Shown piece by piece: positions 1 through 7,763 of a DNA stretch of 23,442 nucleotides. This stretch comes from Haemophilus parainfluenzae (GTDB lineage Bacteria; Pseudomonadota; Gammaproteobacteria; Enterobacterales; Pasteurellaceae). A model generated the notes under the pieces. It ran no database searches, was not told the origin of the DNA, and saw only the letters and a list, made by a program, of their open reading frames with translations. The stretch covers positions 1 to 23,442 of the forward strand of contig NZ_CP063118.1 of assembly GCF_014931375.1 (NCBI RefSeq), in the 5' to 3' direction. Numbering within the stretch: the first letter of the stretch is position 1; each line of letters opens with the position of its first letter. The position numbers and the translations under genes are program-made.

Positions 1-80
1 GGAGGTTCCGGTGGTGATGAGCTGCATGCGCTTAAAAAGCAAACAGGGATTAACGTATTCATAACTAAAAATTTTTTCAT
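1..80 (-). CDS. Conjugation lipoprotein, 5' part (continues across the circular junction at 23442)
   Basis: Starts with ATG at 78-80 behind a strong AGGAGG ribosome-binding site (about 85-90). The first 27 codons encode a lipoprotein signal peptide: two lysines, a hydrophobic stretch and the lipobox LSAC at residues 16-19, then a Ser/Pro-rich segment. The frame runs off base 1. If the molecule is circular, base 23442 completes a proline codon and the frame continues to the stop at 23085, giving 145 residues. It follows virD4 by 33 bp and looks like the next gene of the transfer operon. Its position beside trbM suggests an outer-membrane lipoprotein of the mating channel. A Cag12/CagT-like identity is possible but is only a weak impression. 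Confidence 0.8.
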   Translation of the reverse strand, partial: MKKFLVMNTLIPVCFLSACSSSPPEP

Positions 81-113
81 ATTATCCTCCTGGTTATTCA
101 CAGTTTTTGTGGA

Positions 114-1850
114 TTAAATTAATTGGGCTGACAGCTCGCCACTGAACATGGCTTTTTCCAATTGTTCTTTCGTCGGTAACTTTTTACCTAATGCGCGTAA
201 TTGTGGAGATACCGCTTTGAGTTTGTCTATAAAATAAGGATCGTTGTAATACACCGCCTTATTACATAGAATCGGTTTGCTGTTATTTAACATCACCACC
301 TCTTTAAATTCACCGATTAATCTAAACTCCTGCGGTAAAAGCAACGGTCGCCCATGGTCGGTGATACTGTGACTGGATGTTTTACCTCGACTGTGACTTA
401 ATTTATCTACAGTGCGATTACCTAACACTTTAGAATATTCTTCTGCGTCCTCCTGGTTGTCGGGAGCATACAGAATTTTACAGGCAATATTATCCAGGAT
501 AGCTTTAGCACCATCTTTGCCGTAACCATTCGGTTTATCGGCGCGGAGCTGCCCTTGTGATTGGTAAATAATCAATAAACGTAAACCATAACCGGCGATA
601 AACCCTACCGATTTATTGATAATGCTCAACATACCGACGGCAGTAAACTCATCCATTAGTAGTAATAACTGATATTTTAATGTTGGGTTGGTTTCCGGTA
701 GTTCGTCAATATTGTTAGCAATAACCATGCTCATAAACAGATTAGCGACTTGCGGAGCCAGGATTAAATCATTTGCCGAAATGTGGAAATAAATCGTGAT
801 TTTTTCCCGGCGTAAAGCGCGTAAATCAAAATCACTGGCAGAGGTAGCGTGTTCAACAATTTCATTTTGAAAAATGGTTAATGGGCTAATAAAGGTTGAA
901 TCGATACTACTTTTTGTTTTACCGGATTCGCACGCCATTAAATAAATATTAAGTTTATCGGCAGTTGTTGGGTGAGCAATGCCGGATTGAACGCATAAAC
1001 GCGCGTGTTGCGCAAAATTGATATGTTCTATCGAACCGTCTTCTTGCGTTTCATCAAAACCGGCATGTAAGCGTAATAGATTGGCGTAGGTCAGTGTCAT
1101 ATCGGTAAGGCTTTTTTGACGCATATCCCACAGTAAAAAAGTGGTTGCCACAAAAAGATTTTGTGCCTGGTGCTGCCAAAAGTCTTTATCCGGGTCGCCG
1201 GTAAGCGGATATAAGCCCATTGCCTGATTTTTTAAATCGAGTTCGGCGCGTGCTCGGTCGCGCATATCAATACAATCCAATGGATTAAATCGGTGCGTAT
1301 TACGGTCAAACGGGGCAAAGCGATAGACTTTTTGCCCTAATATTTTTTGTCGATATTTACTGGTGATACGATAGCATTCGTTTTTAATGTCTTTCACAAC
1401 CACAGATTGTTCCCATGCCAGTAAGTTTGGAATAACAATCCCTACGCCTTTACCTCCCCGTGTCGGCGCTGCCAGTGAAACAAATTGCGCACCGATAAAG
1501 CGAAGCAGTTTATTACCAAGTTTGCCGACGATAATCCCGTTTTTTTCTTCCAATAAACCCATTTTTTGTACTTCTGATTTTGTGGCAAATTCAGCGTTAC
1601 CATAAAGGGATTTTTTAGGTTGATAGAATAACTTCAGCATGATTAGTAAGCTCACTACAAAACTAATAAGGAGAGATTGCCATATTTTCGGATAATTACC
1701 CCAAATGGCATCTAGCGTTAGAGTAGGGTAGTAGCGCTTAAATGCTTCGATTAGACGAATTTTATTTGCCAGTAGAAGTAAAAGCCCACTTAGAAAATAC
1801 GTCGGGATCAAAGTGACAAACAGGAATAATGCAATATTGGCTTTTTTCAT
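114..1850 (-). CDS. virD4: Type IV coupling protein VirD4
   Basis: 578 residues. This is the inner-membrane ATPase that docks the relaxosome to the type IV channel and pumps the DNA-relaxase complex. Two N-terminal membrane helices lie near residues 5-29 and 56-76. The Walker A motif is APTRGGKG at 128-135, a usual VirD4 variant, and Walker B is LLLLMDE at 395-401. Length and layout fit the VirD4/TraG family. ATG starts 2 bp after the virB11 stop, with an AAGGTGG ribosome-binding site inside the end of virB11, so the two are probably co-translated. This position at the end of the virB series is standard. Confidence 0.96.
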   Translation of the reverse strand: MKKANIALFLFVTLIPTYFLSGLLLLLANKIRLIEAFKRYYPTLTLDAIWGNYPKIWQSLLISFVVSLLIMLKLFYQPKKSLYGNAEFATKSEVQKMGLLEEKNGIIVGKLGNKLLRFIGAQFVSLAAPTRGGKGVGIVIPNLLAWEQSVVVKDIKNECYRITSKYRQKILGQKVYRFAPFDRNTHRFNPLDCIDMRDRARAELDLKNQAMGLYPLTGDPDKDFWQHQAQNLFVATTFLLWDMRQKSLTDMTLTYANLLRLHAGFDETQEDGSIEHINFAQHARLCVQSGIAHPTTADKLNIYLMACESGKTKSSIDSTFISPLTIFQNEIVEHATSASDFDLRALRREKITIYFHISANDLILAPQVANLFMSMVIANNIDELPETNPTLKYQLLLLMDEFTAVGMLSIINKSVGFIAGYGLRLLIIYQSQGQLRADKPNGYGKDGAKAILDNIACKILYAPDNQEDAEEYSKVLGNRTVDKLSHSRGKTSSHSITDHGRPLLLPQEFRLIGEFKEVVMLNNSKPILCNKAVYYNDPYFIDKLKAVSPQLRALGKKLPTKEQLEKAMFSGELSAQLI

Positions 1851-1852
1851 AG

Positions 1853-2884
1853 TTAATCCACCTTGAGAGAGTTCAGTTTGGCTTGCGGATCAAAATAGAT
1901 TTCCGTCATATGTCTGCCGTATTCGTGGCTATTTGTAACATGCACGATAATATCTATGGTTTGTTGCAATAAACGACGGATCACATCATAAGAGAGGGTG
2001 CGTCCCTGGTCGTTTTGCAAGGTCATTAAGATAAGCCGTTCCCAAGTTTCAGCAACCGAACCGGCGTGACAAGAGGTAATCGAGCCGTTATGCCCGGAAG
2101 AAACAACATTGATAAAATCATAGGTTTCCCCTCCGCGTAATTCCGCAAGCAGAATACGATCGGGCTTCATCCGTAAGCAGGATTTCAGTAAAGAGGCTGC
2201 TGTGATTAAATCGCCGTTTTTCGCTTCACTTGGATAGAATAAGTGGAAATAATTCTTATGTTGGCGTAAGAATAATTCCGGAGTATCTTCGATGGTGCCT
2301 AGGCGTTCATGCAACGGAATATAATCGACCAGGGCTTTCATTAAAGTGGTTTTCCCGGAGCCGGTTTCCCCGGCAATCACAATATTCTTCCCGCAGATAA
2401 CCGCTTGTTTAAGAAATTCCGCATAATCGCCTTTATGATAAATTTCCAATAATTGTTGGTCATCTTCTGATAAACGATTTTCCGTCTTGATGACACGGCT
2501 AAAAAAGCCGTTATTGATGTAATAGTCTAGGTCAAAAAAAGACTTATTGGGTTTTCGCACCGTAATACTGATGGTTTCCCGTTCGCATGCAGGAGGAGTG
2601 ATAACCTGTGTTCGTTCGCCGTTCGGTAGTACCGCAGAAAGAATCGGTTTCATATCACCAATATAATCAGACCGATATTTTGCTAATGCACGTGCAAAAG
2701 AATCACAGAGATCATAAGTGATATGAGCTGCTTCCTGGTAATACCATACACCATTTTTTTCAAAGAAAATTTCACGGGGGCGATTAATCGCAATCTCTGT
2801 AATAGCTTCATCTTCAAGCAATTCACCAAATAATTTGTTTGCATGGAGTGAAATTGAGACATCTCCGGAAGAATTTATGACCAT
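1853..2884 (-). CDS. virB11: Secretion ATPase VirB11
   Basis: 343 residues, normal for the hexameric traffic ATPase on the cytoplasmic face of the type IV channel, which switches it between pilus assembly and substrate export. Visible motifs are Walker A GETGSGKTT at 172-180, the Asp box GTIEDTPEL at 196-204, AELRGGE at 247-253 (Walker B region) and the His box SITSCHAGS at 268-276. There is no signal peptide or membrane segment. It starts at ATG behind ATAGGAGG, 12 bp after the virB10 stop. All four nucleotide-binding signatures appear intact. Confidence 0.97.
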   Translation of the reverse strand: MVINSSGDVSISLHANKLFGELLEDEAITEIAINRPREIFFEKNGVWYYQEAAHITYDLCDSFARALAKYRSDYIGDMKPILSAVLPNGERTQVITPPACERETISITVRKPNKSFFDLDYYINNGFFSRVIKTENRLSEDDQQLLEIYHKGDYAEFLKQAVICGKNIVIAGETGSGKTTLMKALVDYIPLHERLGTIEDTPELFLRQHKNYFHLFYPSEAKNGDLITAASLLKSCLRMKPDRILLAELRGGETYDFINVVSSGHNGSITSCHAGSVAETWERLILMTLQNDQGRTLSYDVIRRLLQQTIDIIVHVTNSHEYGRHMTEIYFDPQAKLNSLKVD

Positions 2885-2896
2885 GGTTTATACCTC

Positions 2897-4006
2897 CTAT
2901 TTCTGTTTCAATTCGTACACATCGCCAAAATCAATATCTCGTGCAACAAAAATCCCCACTAAATCCCCTTGGTTCTTATAAAGCGTAGGGGGAATATTAA
3001 TGGTTTTTTCCAGGATACTTTGTGCAATTTCCGAGCCGGCTTGCACCGTATCAGTTGGATTAAATGTACCCCGTTTGGCTAATTGAGTAGATAATGCACT
3101 GGTTGAATCGGTGATCATGCTTAACATGATGGCATTACCGAAACGTTCCCAAAAATGATTATCTACATAGCCCGGAATACCGGTTCCGCCTAATTCGTCC
3201 GTTGCACCGGAATTAATGTTGATGATGATATTTTTCGGTGTACGGATTTCACTCCAAACCACAAATAAACGTTCTTCGCCTTGTTGGATCTGACCGTTAC
3301 GGAATTCACCAAACACGGTAGAGCCTTTTTCAATCAGTAATACCGTACCGTTTGCACTATATACATCGTTTGCCACAACGCAGCCTAGATTGCCGGCTAC
3401 GGTGGAAACAAGTTTTGTGCGTAAGGAACATTGTATAAACGTGCCTTTTGCCAACAATAAATTAGCATTAACCGGGAGTTTATGAGCTTTACCCGCTTTA
3501 AACGTGCTGACGTTATCTTCAAACATATCGCCTTTTGCCGGTTCCGGTGGTTGGTTAGTTACCGTGTCAGTTGTATCTGTATTCTGAACATCTGAAACGG
3601 CTTGTAACGTTTCGCCATCGATAGTACCCGGAGACAATCCTTTGATTAAACGGGGGGCGGATGGCATATCTAACGCCTCTGTCGTACTATGATTTTCTAC
3701 TGGAGCGGTTGCGGTAGGAATTGGTTGTGGCTCCGGATTTAAAATCGCCGGGATTTCTGCCGGTGGTGCCGTAAATGTTTTTGAACGCACCGTCGTACCG
3801 AATTCTTCTTTTTCCTTAACCTGTGCCGGTTGCGTATCCTTTTTATTCAAAAAGGAATAACCCAAAAACGCCACGGCAAGCAGTGCAATAATCAGAAAAA
3901 TAAATAGATTTTGGTTTTTACCGCGTTTGGCAATTTTGCTGACTTCCGGTTGATAATCGGTTTCCGTTTTGTCATCCGTCGGCTGAATGGTTTTGTTATC
4001 GTTCAT
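2897..4006 (-). CDS. virB10: Channel scaffold protein VirB10
   Basis: 369 residues. VirB10 spans the periplasm, joining the inner-membrane ATPases to the outer-membrane core formed with VirB7 and VirB9. An acidic and polar cytoplasmic N-terminus comes first, then one membrane helix (about 34-53), a proline-rich periplasmic linker (about 75-165) and a C-terminal TrbI/VirB10 beta-barrel domain from about 175 onward. The family feature of a Leu/Pro-rich entry, then a barrel with GTVFGEF-like elements, is visible. The ribosome-binding site AGGAGG overlaps the virB9 stop codon, which indicates tight coupling. Confidence 0.95.
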   Translation of the reverse strand: MNDNKTIQPTDDKTETDYQPEVSKIAKRGKNQNLFIFLIIALLAVAFLGYSFLNKKDTQPAQVKEKEEFGTTVRSKTFTAPPAEIPAILNPEPQPIPTATAPVENHSTTEALDMPSAPRLIKGLSPGTIDGETLQAVSDVQNTDTTDTVTNQPPEPAKGDMFEDNVSTFKAGKAHKLPVNANLLLAKGTFIQCSLRTKLVSTVAGNLGCVVANDVYSANGTVLLIEKGSTVFGEFRNGQIQQGEERLFVVWSEIRTPKNIIININSGATDELGGTGIPGYVDNHFWERFGNAIMLSMITDSTSALSTQLAKRGTFNPTDTVQAGSEIAQSILEKTINIPPTLYKNQGDLVGIFVARDIDFGDVYELKQK

Positions 4007-4015
4007 CTCTGCCTC

Positions 4016-4873
4016 CTATCGTTCGTCTCTTGCCACATTTGGTGAAATGGTCGTGTTATAAGTTACCGGTGTTTTTCCGTAACTTTGATTGTAAATGCCG
4101 ACCACTTTTTCACCGCTACGTAACACCAATTTTTCTGCTGTTTTTTGGATGACTAATACCTGATAATTACCGTCTTGTTTAACATTGGTATTTAACAGAC
4201 TTTCCGTGGATCCTTCTAACAAGAAGGCTGCAGGAAAGGTTTTATTCGGGGCAAAGCCAAGATAAGTAAATATGCCATCATCGTACGCATAGTTCGGTGT
4301 AATGGTTTCGCTACCAGCCTTAACTTTCATTACGTAATCCCAATTTTTCGGTGTTTTGGTACTTTGCAAGGATTTTTCAATGGCTTGCTGTTCACGATCA
4401 CGTTTATCTTTTTGACGTTGCGCGACTTGTTGCTTTTCTTTTTCCGTCGGATAGGAGAAATTGACCTGGTAAGAGGAAGTCGAATTTTCCGGGACAAGAA
4501 TCAAATCAAAAGAATAAGTCCGTTTATTAGTGTTGATGAATAAGTTGGTATTCCATTGCCCTGGGGTCGGTTCAAAATAGCTTTCACCTTCACTGCTTTG
4601 CTGTTTGACCGCCAAAGGCTTAATCAACACAAAATTTGCATTATCAGTAATATCCCAACCGTCCTGAAAACCAGTATGTTTGTATGAAATACGTTCATCT
4701 TCAGCAAAAACGATCACAGAAGAATATCCATCTTTCGCATAGACTTTTGTCACATCTAGCGCGTTATAAACTTGTGATTGAATTCGGTCATCATATTTTG
4801 ATTTTATCGGTGTGCTAGCCGCGTAAGTTTCCGTGCCGAACACGATAAGCAATAAACAAAGTAATTTGCGCAT
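4016..4873 (-). CDS. virB9: Outer-membrane core protein VirB9
   Basis: 285 residues from the chosen start. It is the VirB9/CagX-type component of the outer-membrane core complex with VirB7 and VirB10. It begins with a Sec signal peptide (basic MRK, a Leu/Ile-rich core, cleavage probably after TYA), followed by beta-rich repeats with Tyr/Phe alternation. A basic, glutamine-rich linker occurs near residues 145-165, before the C-terminal domain that in the family contacts VirB7. I chose the ATG at 4871-4873 because GAGG lies 6 bases upstream and gives a clean signal peptide. An upstream ATG at 4885 adds four residues and overlaps virB8. Confidence 0.93.
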   Translation of the reverse strand: MRKLLCLLLIVFGTETYAASTPIKSKYDDRIQSQVYNALDVTKVYAKDGYSSVIVFAEDERISYKHTGFQDGWDITDNANFVLIKPLAVKQQSSEGESYFEPTPGQWNTNLFINTNKRTYSFDLILVPENSTSSYQVNFSYPTEKEKQQVAQRQKDKRDREQQAIEKSLQSTKTPKNWDYVMKVKAGSETITPNYAYDDGIFTYLGFAPNKTFPAAFLLEGSTESLLNTNVKQDGNYQVLVIQKTAEKLVLRSGEKVVGIYNQSYGKTPVTYNTTISPNVARDER

Positions 4874-4874
4874 A

Positions 4875-5561
4875 TTAAGCCTCATTATCTACCCGGTAAT
4901 GTGTCACAATAAATCCTAACGGGTTATCCATGCGGAACCCTTCAACCATATTTTTCACTGGTAAATATTCATAAGTTAAAGAAACTACAATATTTTTTGC
5001 CGTTTCTTCTCCAGTTGACAAATTACGTTGAATTAAACGAACGCGGGCAGTTGCAATATTGCTTGCTTGGCCATCCGTACCAACTTCTTTTTTAGATAAC
5101 ACAATAGAAATGATTTCTGGTTTAACGGTGTTACTACTACCTAATTTTTGGTCACGTGCATTCTTACCTTCATAAATGCTACGATAATCCTTCGCAACTT
5201 CATCACTACTCATCATTTGCGTAAGTTCATATTCTTGTTGCAAGGTGTTGAAATAATAGCCTTCACGTGTTTTGATATATTGACTGATGAAATGTTTATC
5301 CATGGCGTCATCTGTGGTCAACGTTTCCACATCCAAACGAGTAATGACGTCAGGAATACCCGTACCGTTATCACGAATCAGAAACGGGACAACTTCGCGC
5401 AACGGTAAAATACTGACAATGACCGCACCGAGAACGAGGCTAATCAGCCAGGATATTCTGGCCACTTTCCAGGCGCGGGCTTCTGATTTTTCGATATTCT
5501 CCTGGTTTTTGGCTTCTAAATCCCGATTTTGGTCAAGAATGTCTTGTTCGATATTGGTCAT
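4875..5561 (-). CDS. virB8: Inner-membrane assembly factor VirB8
   Basis: 228 residues, bitopic. A charged cytoplasmic N-terminus of about 35 residues precedes one membrane helix (about 36-54) and a periplasmic NTF2-like domain, the typical VirB8 layout and length. The segment after the helix (LPLREVVPFLIR) and the late motif YEYLPVKN match the family pattern. VirB8 nucleates channel assembly and contacts VirB9 and VirB10. Its ATG overlaps the virB7 stop (ATGA), with AAGGAGA upstream inside virB7. It ends 1 bp before the chosen virB9 start. Confidence 0.94.
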   Translation of the reverse strand: MTNIEQDILDQNRDLEAKNQENIEKSEARAWKVARISWLISLVLGAVIVSILPLREVVPFLIRDNGTGIPDVITRLDVETLTTDDAMDKHFISQYIKTREGYYFNTLQQEYELTQMMSSDEVAKDYRSIYEGKNARDQKLGSSNTVKPEIISIVLSKKEVGTDGQASNIATARVRLIQRNLSTGEETAKNIVVSLTYEYLPVKNMVEGFRMDNPLGFIVTHYRVDNEA

Positions 5562-5701
5562 TTTTTATGTTCTCCTTGCGGTTGCATTGTTTTATTAACA
5601 GGTTCAAAGGATGTACCTTTTAAATCATCCGGCCAACTTGACGAACAACCGACCAGATTAAAAAGTACAAAAAATAAGCATAATTTGTGTATTTTTTGCA
5701 T
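5558..5701 (-). CDS. virB7: Small VirB7-type lipoprotein, 47 aa
   Basis: A 47-residue frame between virB6 and virB8, exactly where virB7 belongs. ATG at 5699-5701 follows GAGAGG. The N-terminus is a lipoprotein signal peptide: basic start, Leu/Phe-rich core and lipobox LVGC at residues 16-19. The mature part is about 29 residues and polar, with SSSWPDDLKG then FEPVN, resembling the short VirB7 peptides that tether VirB9 to the outer membrane. Its TGA overlaps the virB8 ATG. Size, lipobox, position and coupling together make the assignment firm although the primary sequence is too short for a family match. Confidence 0.85.
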   Translation of the reverse strand: MQKIHKLCLFFVLFNLVGCSSSWPDDLKGTSFEPVNKTMQPQGEHKK

Positions 5702-5768
5702 AAAAACCTCTCTTTTAAGTGTAAAAACCTCTACAAAGTAAATTGCATAATGAAAAATAATGGAAAAA

Positions 5769-6770
5769 TTAAGACTTGCCGGCGCGATTCCTTACTGAAT
5801 TGGCGACTGCCCGCGCCGTTCGATGTATTGCACTACCGACCTTATAAGCGGTCGGTGCGCGACTGTATCCGGCACCGCTTGCACCCATGCCAAAGCGGGC
5901 GGTATTTTGTACGGCATTTTTAACACTGCTAAAGATTCCGCCTATTCCTCGTAACCCGGCAGAATAAGCAGCACCTTCTACAGATACTGAAGCTAACTGG
6001 GAGGCGTAAGTTAATGATAGGTAGGATATGAACGCCATAAGAATACCAAATCCTAAAATTTCAAATCCGACCCTTATTAAGTTAAGTTCACTAGCTTGTA
6101 ATAGTAATGAAGTGATATTTTTACCAAAGAATGACATTCCCATACGAAGTGAAATACCGATAAACACGACAGTAAGAATATTGGCAAAAATAAGTTGGAG
6201 CCAGTTATTAAACATGTTACGTAAGAAATTATATAGCACACAGAAAACAAAAATTGGCGCAGTAACGGTTAATAGTTTTAATGTGATAGTTGTAAAAATA
6301 AATATAAAAAATGGTACAAACAAAGAAAAGGCAATACCAATCCAAGCTAAGCCAGAGGCTACTAATCCTTCTGCTGGGACGTATTCAGATTTATCCAAGT
6401 CAAAAAGTTGGCTAGCAATATCTGTACCTAGATCTAACTGGTCATCCATTAAACCGGCTATACCGTTTCCGGTAAAACCGGTTAAATTGGTTTTGAGATC
6501 ATCAATTATTGCTAATGCGCCATCTAAATAGCCACCATAATTCATCATTATAGAAATGATGATCATTTTACTGGCAAAATCATATAAGAGTTCTTTTGCT
6601 GGCGCTTCCATTTTGCCTGCAAATATTGCAAAACCTTTAAGGGTATAATAGAGCAATAAACTAGCACCAACTATACTATAAAGAGAGTTAGCAAAACCCG
6701 AACTCATAGACTGACTGACCGAAGCCAGTAAGTCTGTTATGAATGAATCTATAGTCTCAAAAAATCTCAT
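5769..6770 (-). CDS. virB6: Polytopic channel protein VirB6
   Basis: 333 residues with at least five hydrophobic helices (about 30-50, 65-80, 140-165, 168-190, 193-215, 235-260), the usual shape of VirB6/TrbL, the inner-membrane pore component. A Trp-containing stretch around NWLQLIF in the central part fits the family. The C-terminus (about 270-333) is hydrophilic, Gly/Ala/Arg-rich and basic, likely cytoplasmic. It starts at ATG 6768-6770 behind a weak AGG and lies 11 bp downstream of the eexN-type gene. The assignment comes from topology and position rather than a catalytic motif. Confidence 0.9.
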   Translation of the reverse strand: MRFFETIDSFITDLLASVSQSMSSGFANSLYSIVGASLLLYYTLKGFAIFAGKMEAPAKELLYDFASKMIIISIMMNYGGYLDGALAIIDDLKTNLTGFTGNGIAGLMDDQLDLGTDIASQLFDLDKSEYVPAEGLVASGLAWIGIAFSLFVPFFIFIFTTITLKLLTVTAPIFVFCVLYNFLRNMFNNWLQLIFANILTVVFIGISLRMGMSFFGKNITSLLLQASELNLIRVGFEILGFGILMAFISYLSLTYASQLASVSVEGAAYSAGLRGIGGIFSSVKNAVQNTARFGMGASGAGYSRAPTAYKVGSAIHRTARAVANSVRNRAGKS

Positions 6771-6781
6771 TTTTTATTAAC

Positions 6782-7006
6782 CTAATAATTTCCTCCGCGA
6801 ATATTCGAGCGACGAATACTTGCTTGAGCTTTATTTGCGTTTCGGCAATTAGAATTTGCCATCAGCGGTTCGGCTTTTTTCTCACATTCTTCTAACATTT
6901 TTAAACGTTCTGTCGTATGTTCTTTATAGTAGTCTATGCTTTTGACTTCTTCAGAACAGGCAGATACTAAAAAAGTTAATGTAACCATCATAAGTAGTTT
7001 TTTCAT
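6782..7006 (-). CDS. eexN: EexN-type entry-exclusion lipoprotein
   Basis: 74 residues. The signal peptide ends in the lipobox VSAC (residues 14-17). The mature part carries the pattern typical of EexN-family lipoproteins: an acidic start, then DYYKEHTTER, a Leu-rich segment with a CEKK cysteine, and a late SNCRNA with a second cysteine. EexN proteins sit in the inner membrane of the plasmid-bearing cell and block entry of a second copy of the same plasmid. The position between virB5 and virB6 is the usual one in pKM101/R388-like operons. The ribosome-binding site is CGGAGT. The family call is from pattern memory. Confidence 0.8.
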   Translation of the reverse strand: MKKLLMMVTLTFLVSACSEEVKSIDYYKEHTTERLKMLEECEKKAEPLMANSNCRNANKAQASIRRSNIRGGNY

Positions 7007-7027
7007 GAGAATACTCCGTTTTATTAA

Positions 7028-7753
7028 TTAATAACTACCACCTTTGCCATTTAGACGACGCTGGGAGGCGAGTTGTTTTTGTTGCTCATTCATTAAGCGA
7101 CGGTATTCCGTTTGCCGTGCGTTGAATAAATCCAACTGGACTTTTTGTGATTGCAATGCGGCCAACTGCACATCCATTGCATTTTTTAAGTCCTGACTTT
7201 CCTTCACATCTTGAGATTTCGCCATCCGTTTAGCGAGCTTATCAATGGTTTTCAATTTACTATTGACGTTACTTTCAAACGAATCTAAGAAACTCATGCT
7301 TTCCACCGTAGAAACAATATTTGCTTCACAGGAAGTAATTTCACCTTGACGTAAATTCTTACAACGGTCGAAAAGGTTGTATTTTTCAAACAGGCTTTTG
7401 GCATTCGCGCTTAATGCGTTTTTCCCACCGGAAACTAAATCGATTACCGGGGTAAACTCCGATTTTAAGCCATTTATTTCACCATACAAACTATGAGCTT
7501 CACCGATGAAAGCCTGCACATCACGAATGCCGGTTTGTGAGGCTAATTGGTCGGCATACGCTTTCAGCTCATTTTTATAATGCGAAACTGTATCCGTCCA
7601 CTGTTTAGCCTCTTTTGCCCATTGTTGCACGGTTTGAAGCATGCTCATTTGACGTTGACCGGCAGCTGCGGGATCAACAACCGGAATTCCGGCTTGCACC
7701 AATACCGGCATAGATAAAACAGCAACTAAACTGAGTTTTTTAAACATTTTCAT
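7028..7753 (-). CDS. virB5: Minor pilin VirB5
   Basis: 241 residues from the chosen start. It has a Sec signal peptide (MKMFKK, hydrophobic core, cleavage probably after VQA), then a mostly alpha-helical secreted protein rich in Gln, Lys and Leu, like VirB5 pilus-tip proteins that help contact the recipient. The motif GIPVVDPAA just after the cleavage site is common in VirB5/TrbJ-type proteins. I start at ATG 7751-7753 because AAGGAGA lies directly upstream and the signal peptide begins there. The longer frame to 7801 adds 16 residues and overlaps virB4. The virB4 stop lies 10 bp upstream. Confidence 0.92.
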   Translation of the reverse strand: MKMFKKLSLVAVLSMPVLVQAGIPVVDPAAAGQRQMSMLQTVQQWAKEAKQWTDTVSHYKNELKAYADQLASQTGIRDVQAFIGEAHSLYGEINGLKSEFTPVIDLVSGGKNALSANAKSLFEKYNLFDRCKNLRQGEITSCEANIVSTVESMSFLDSFESNVNSKLKTIDKLAKRMAKSQDVKESQDLKNAMDVQLAALQSQKVQLDLFNARQTEYRRLMNEQQKQLASQRRLNGKGGSY

Positions 7754-7763
7754 CACGTTCTCC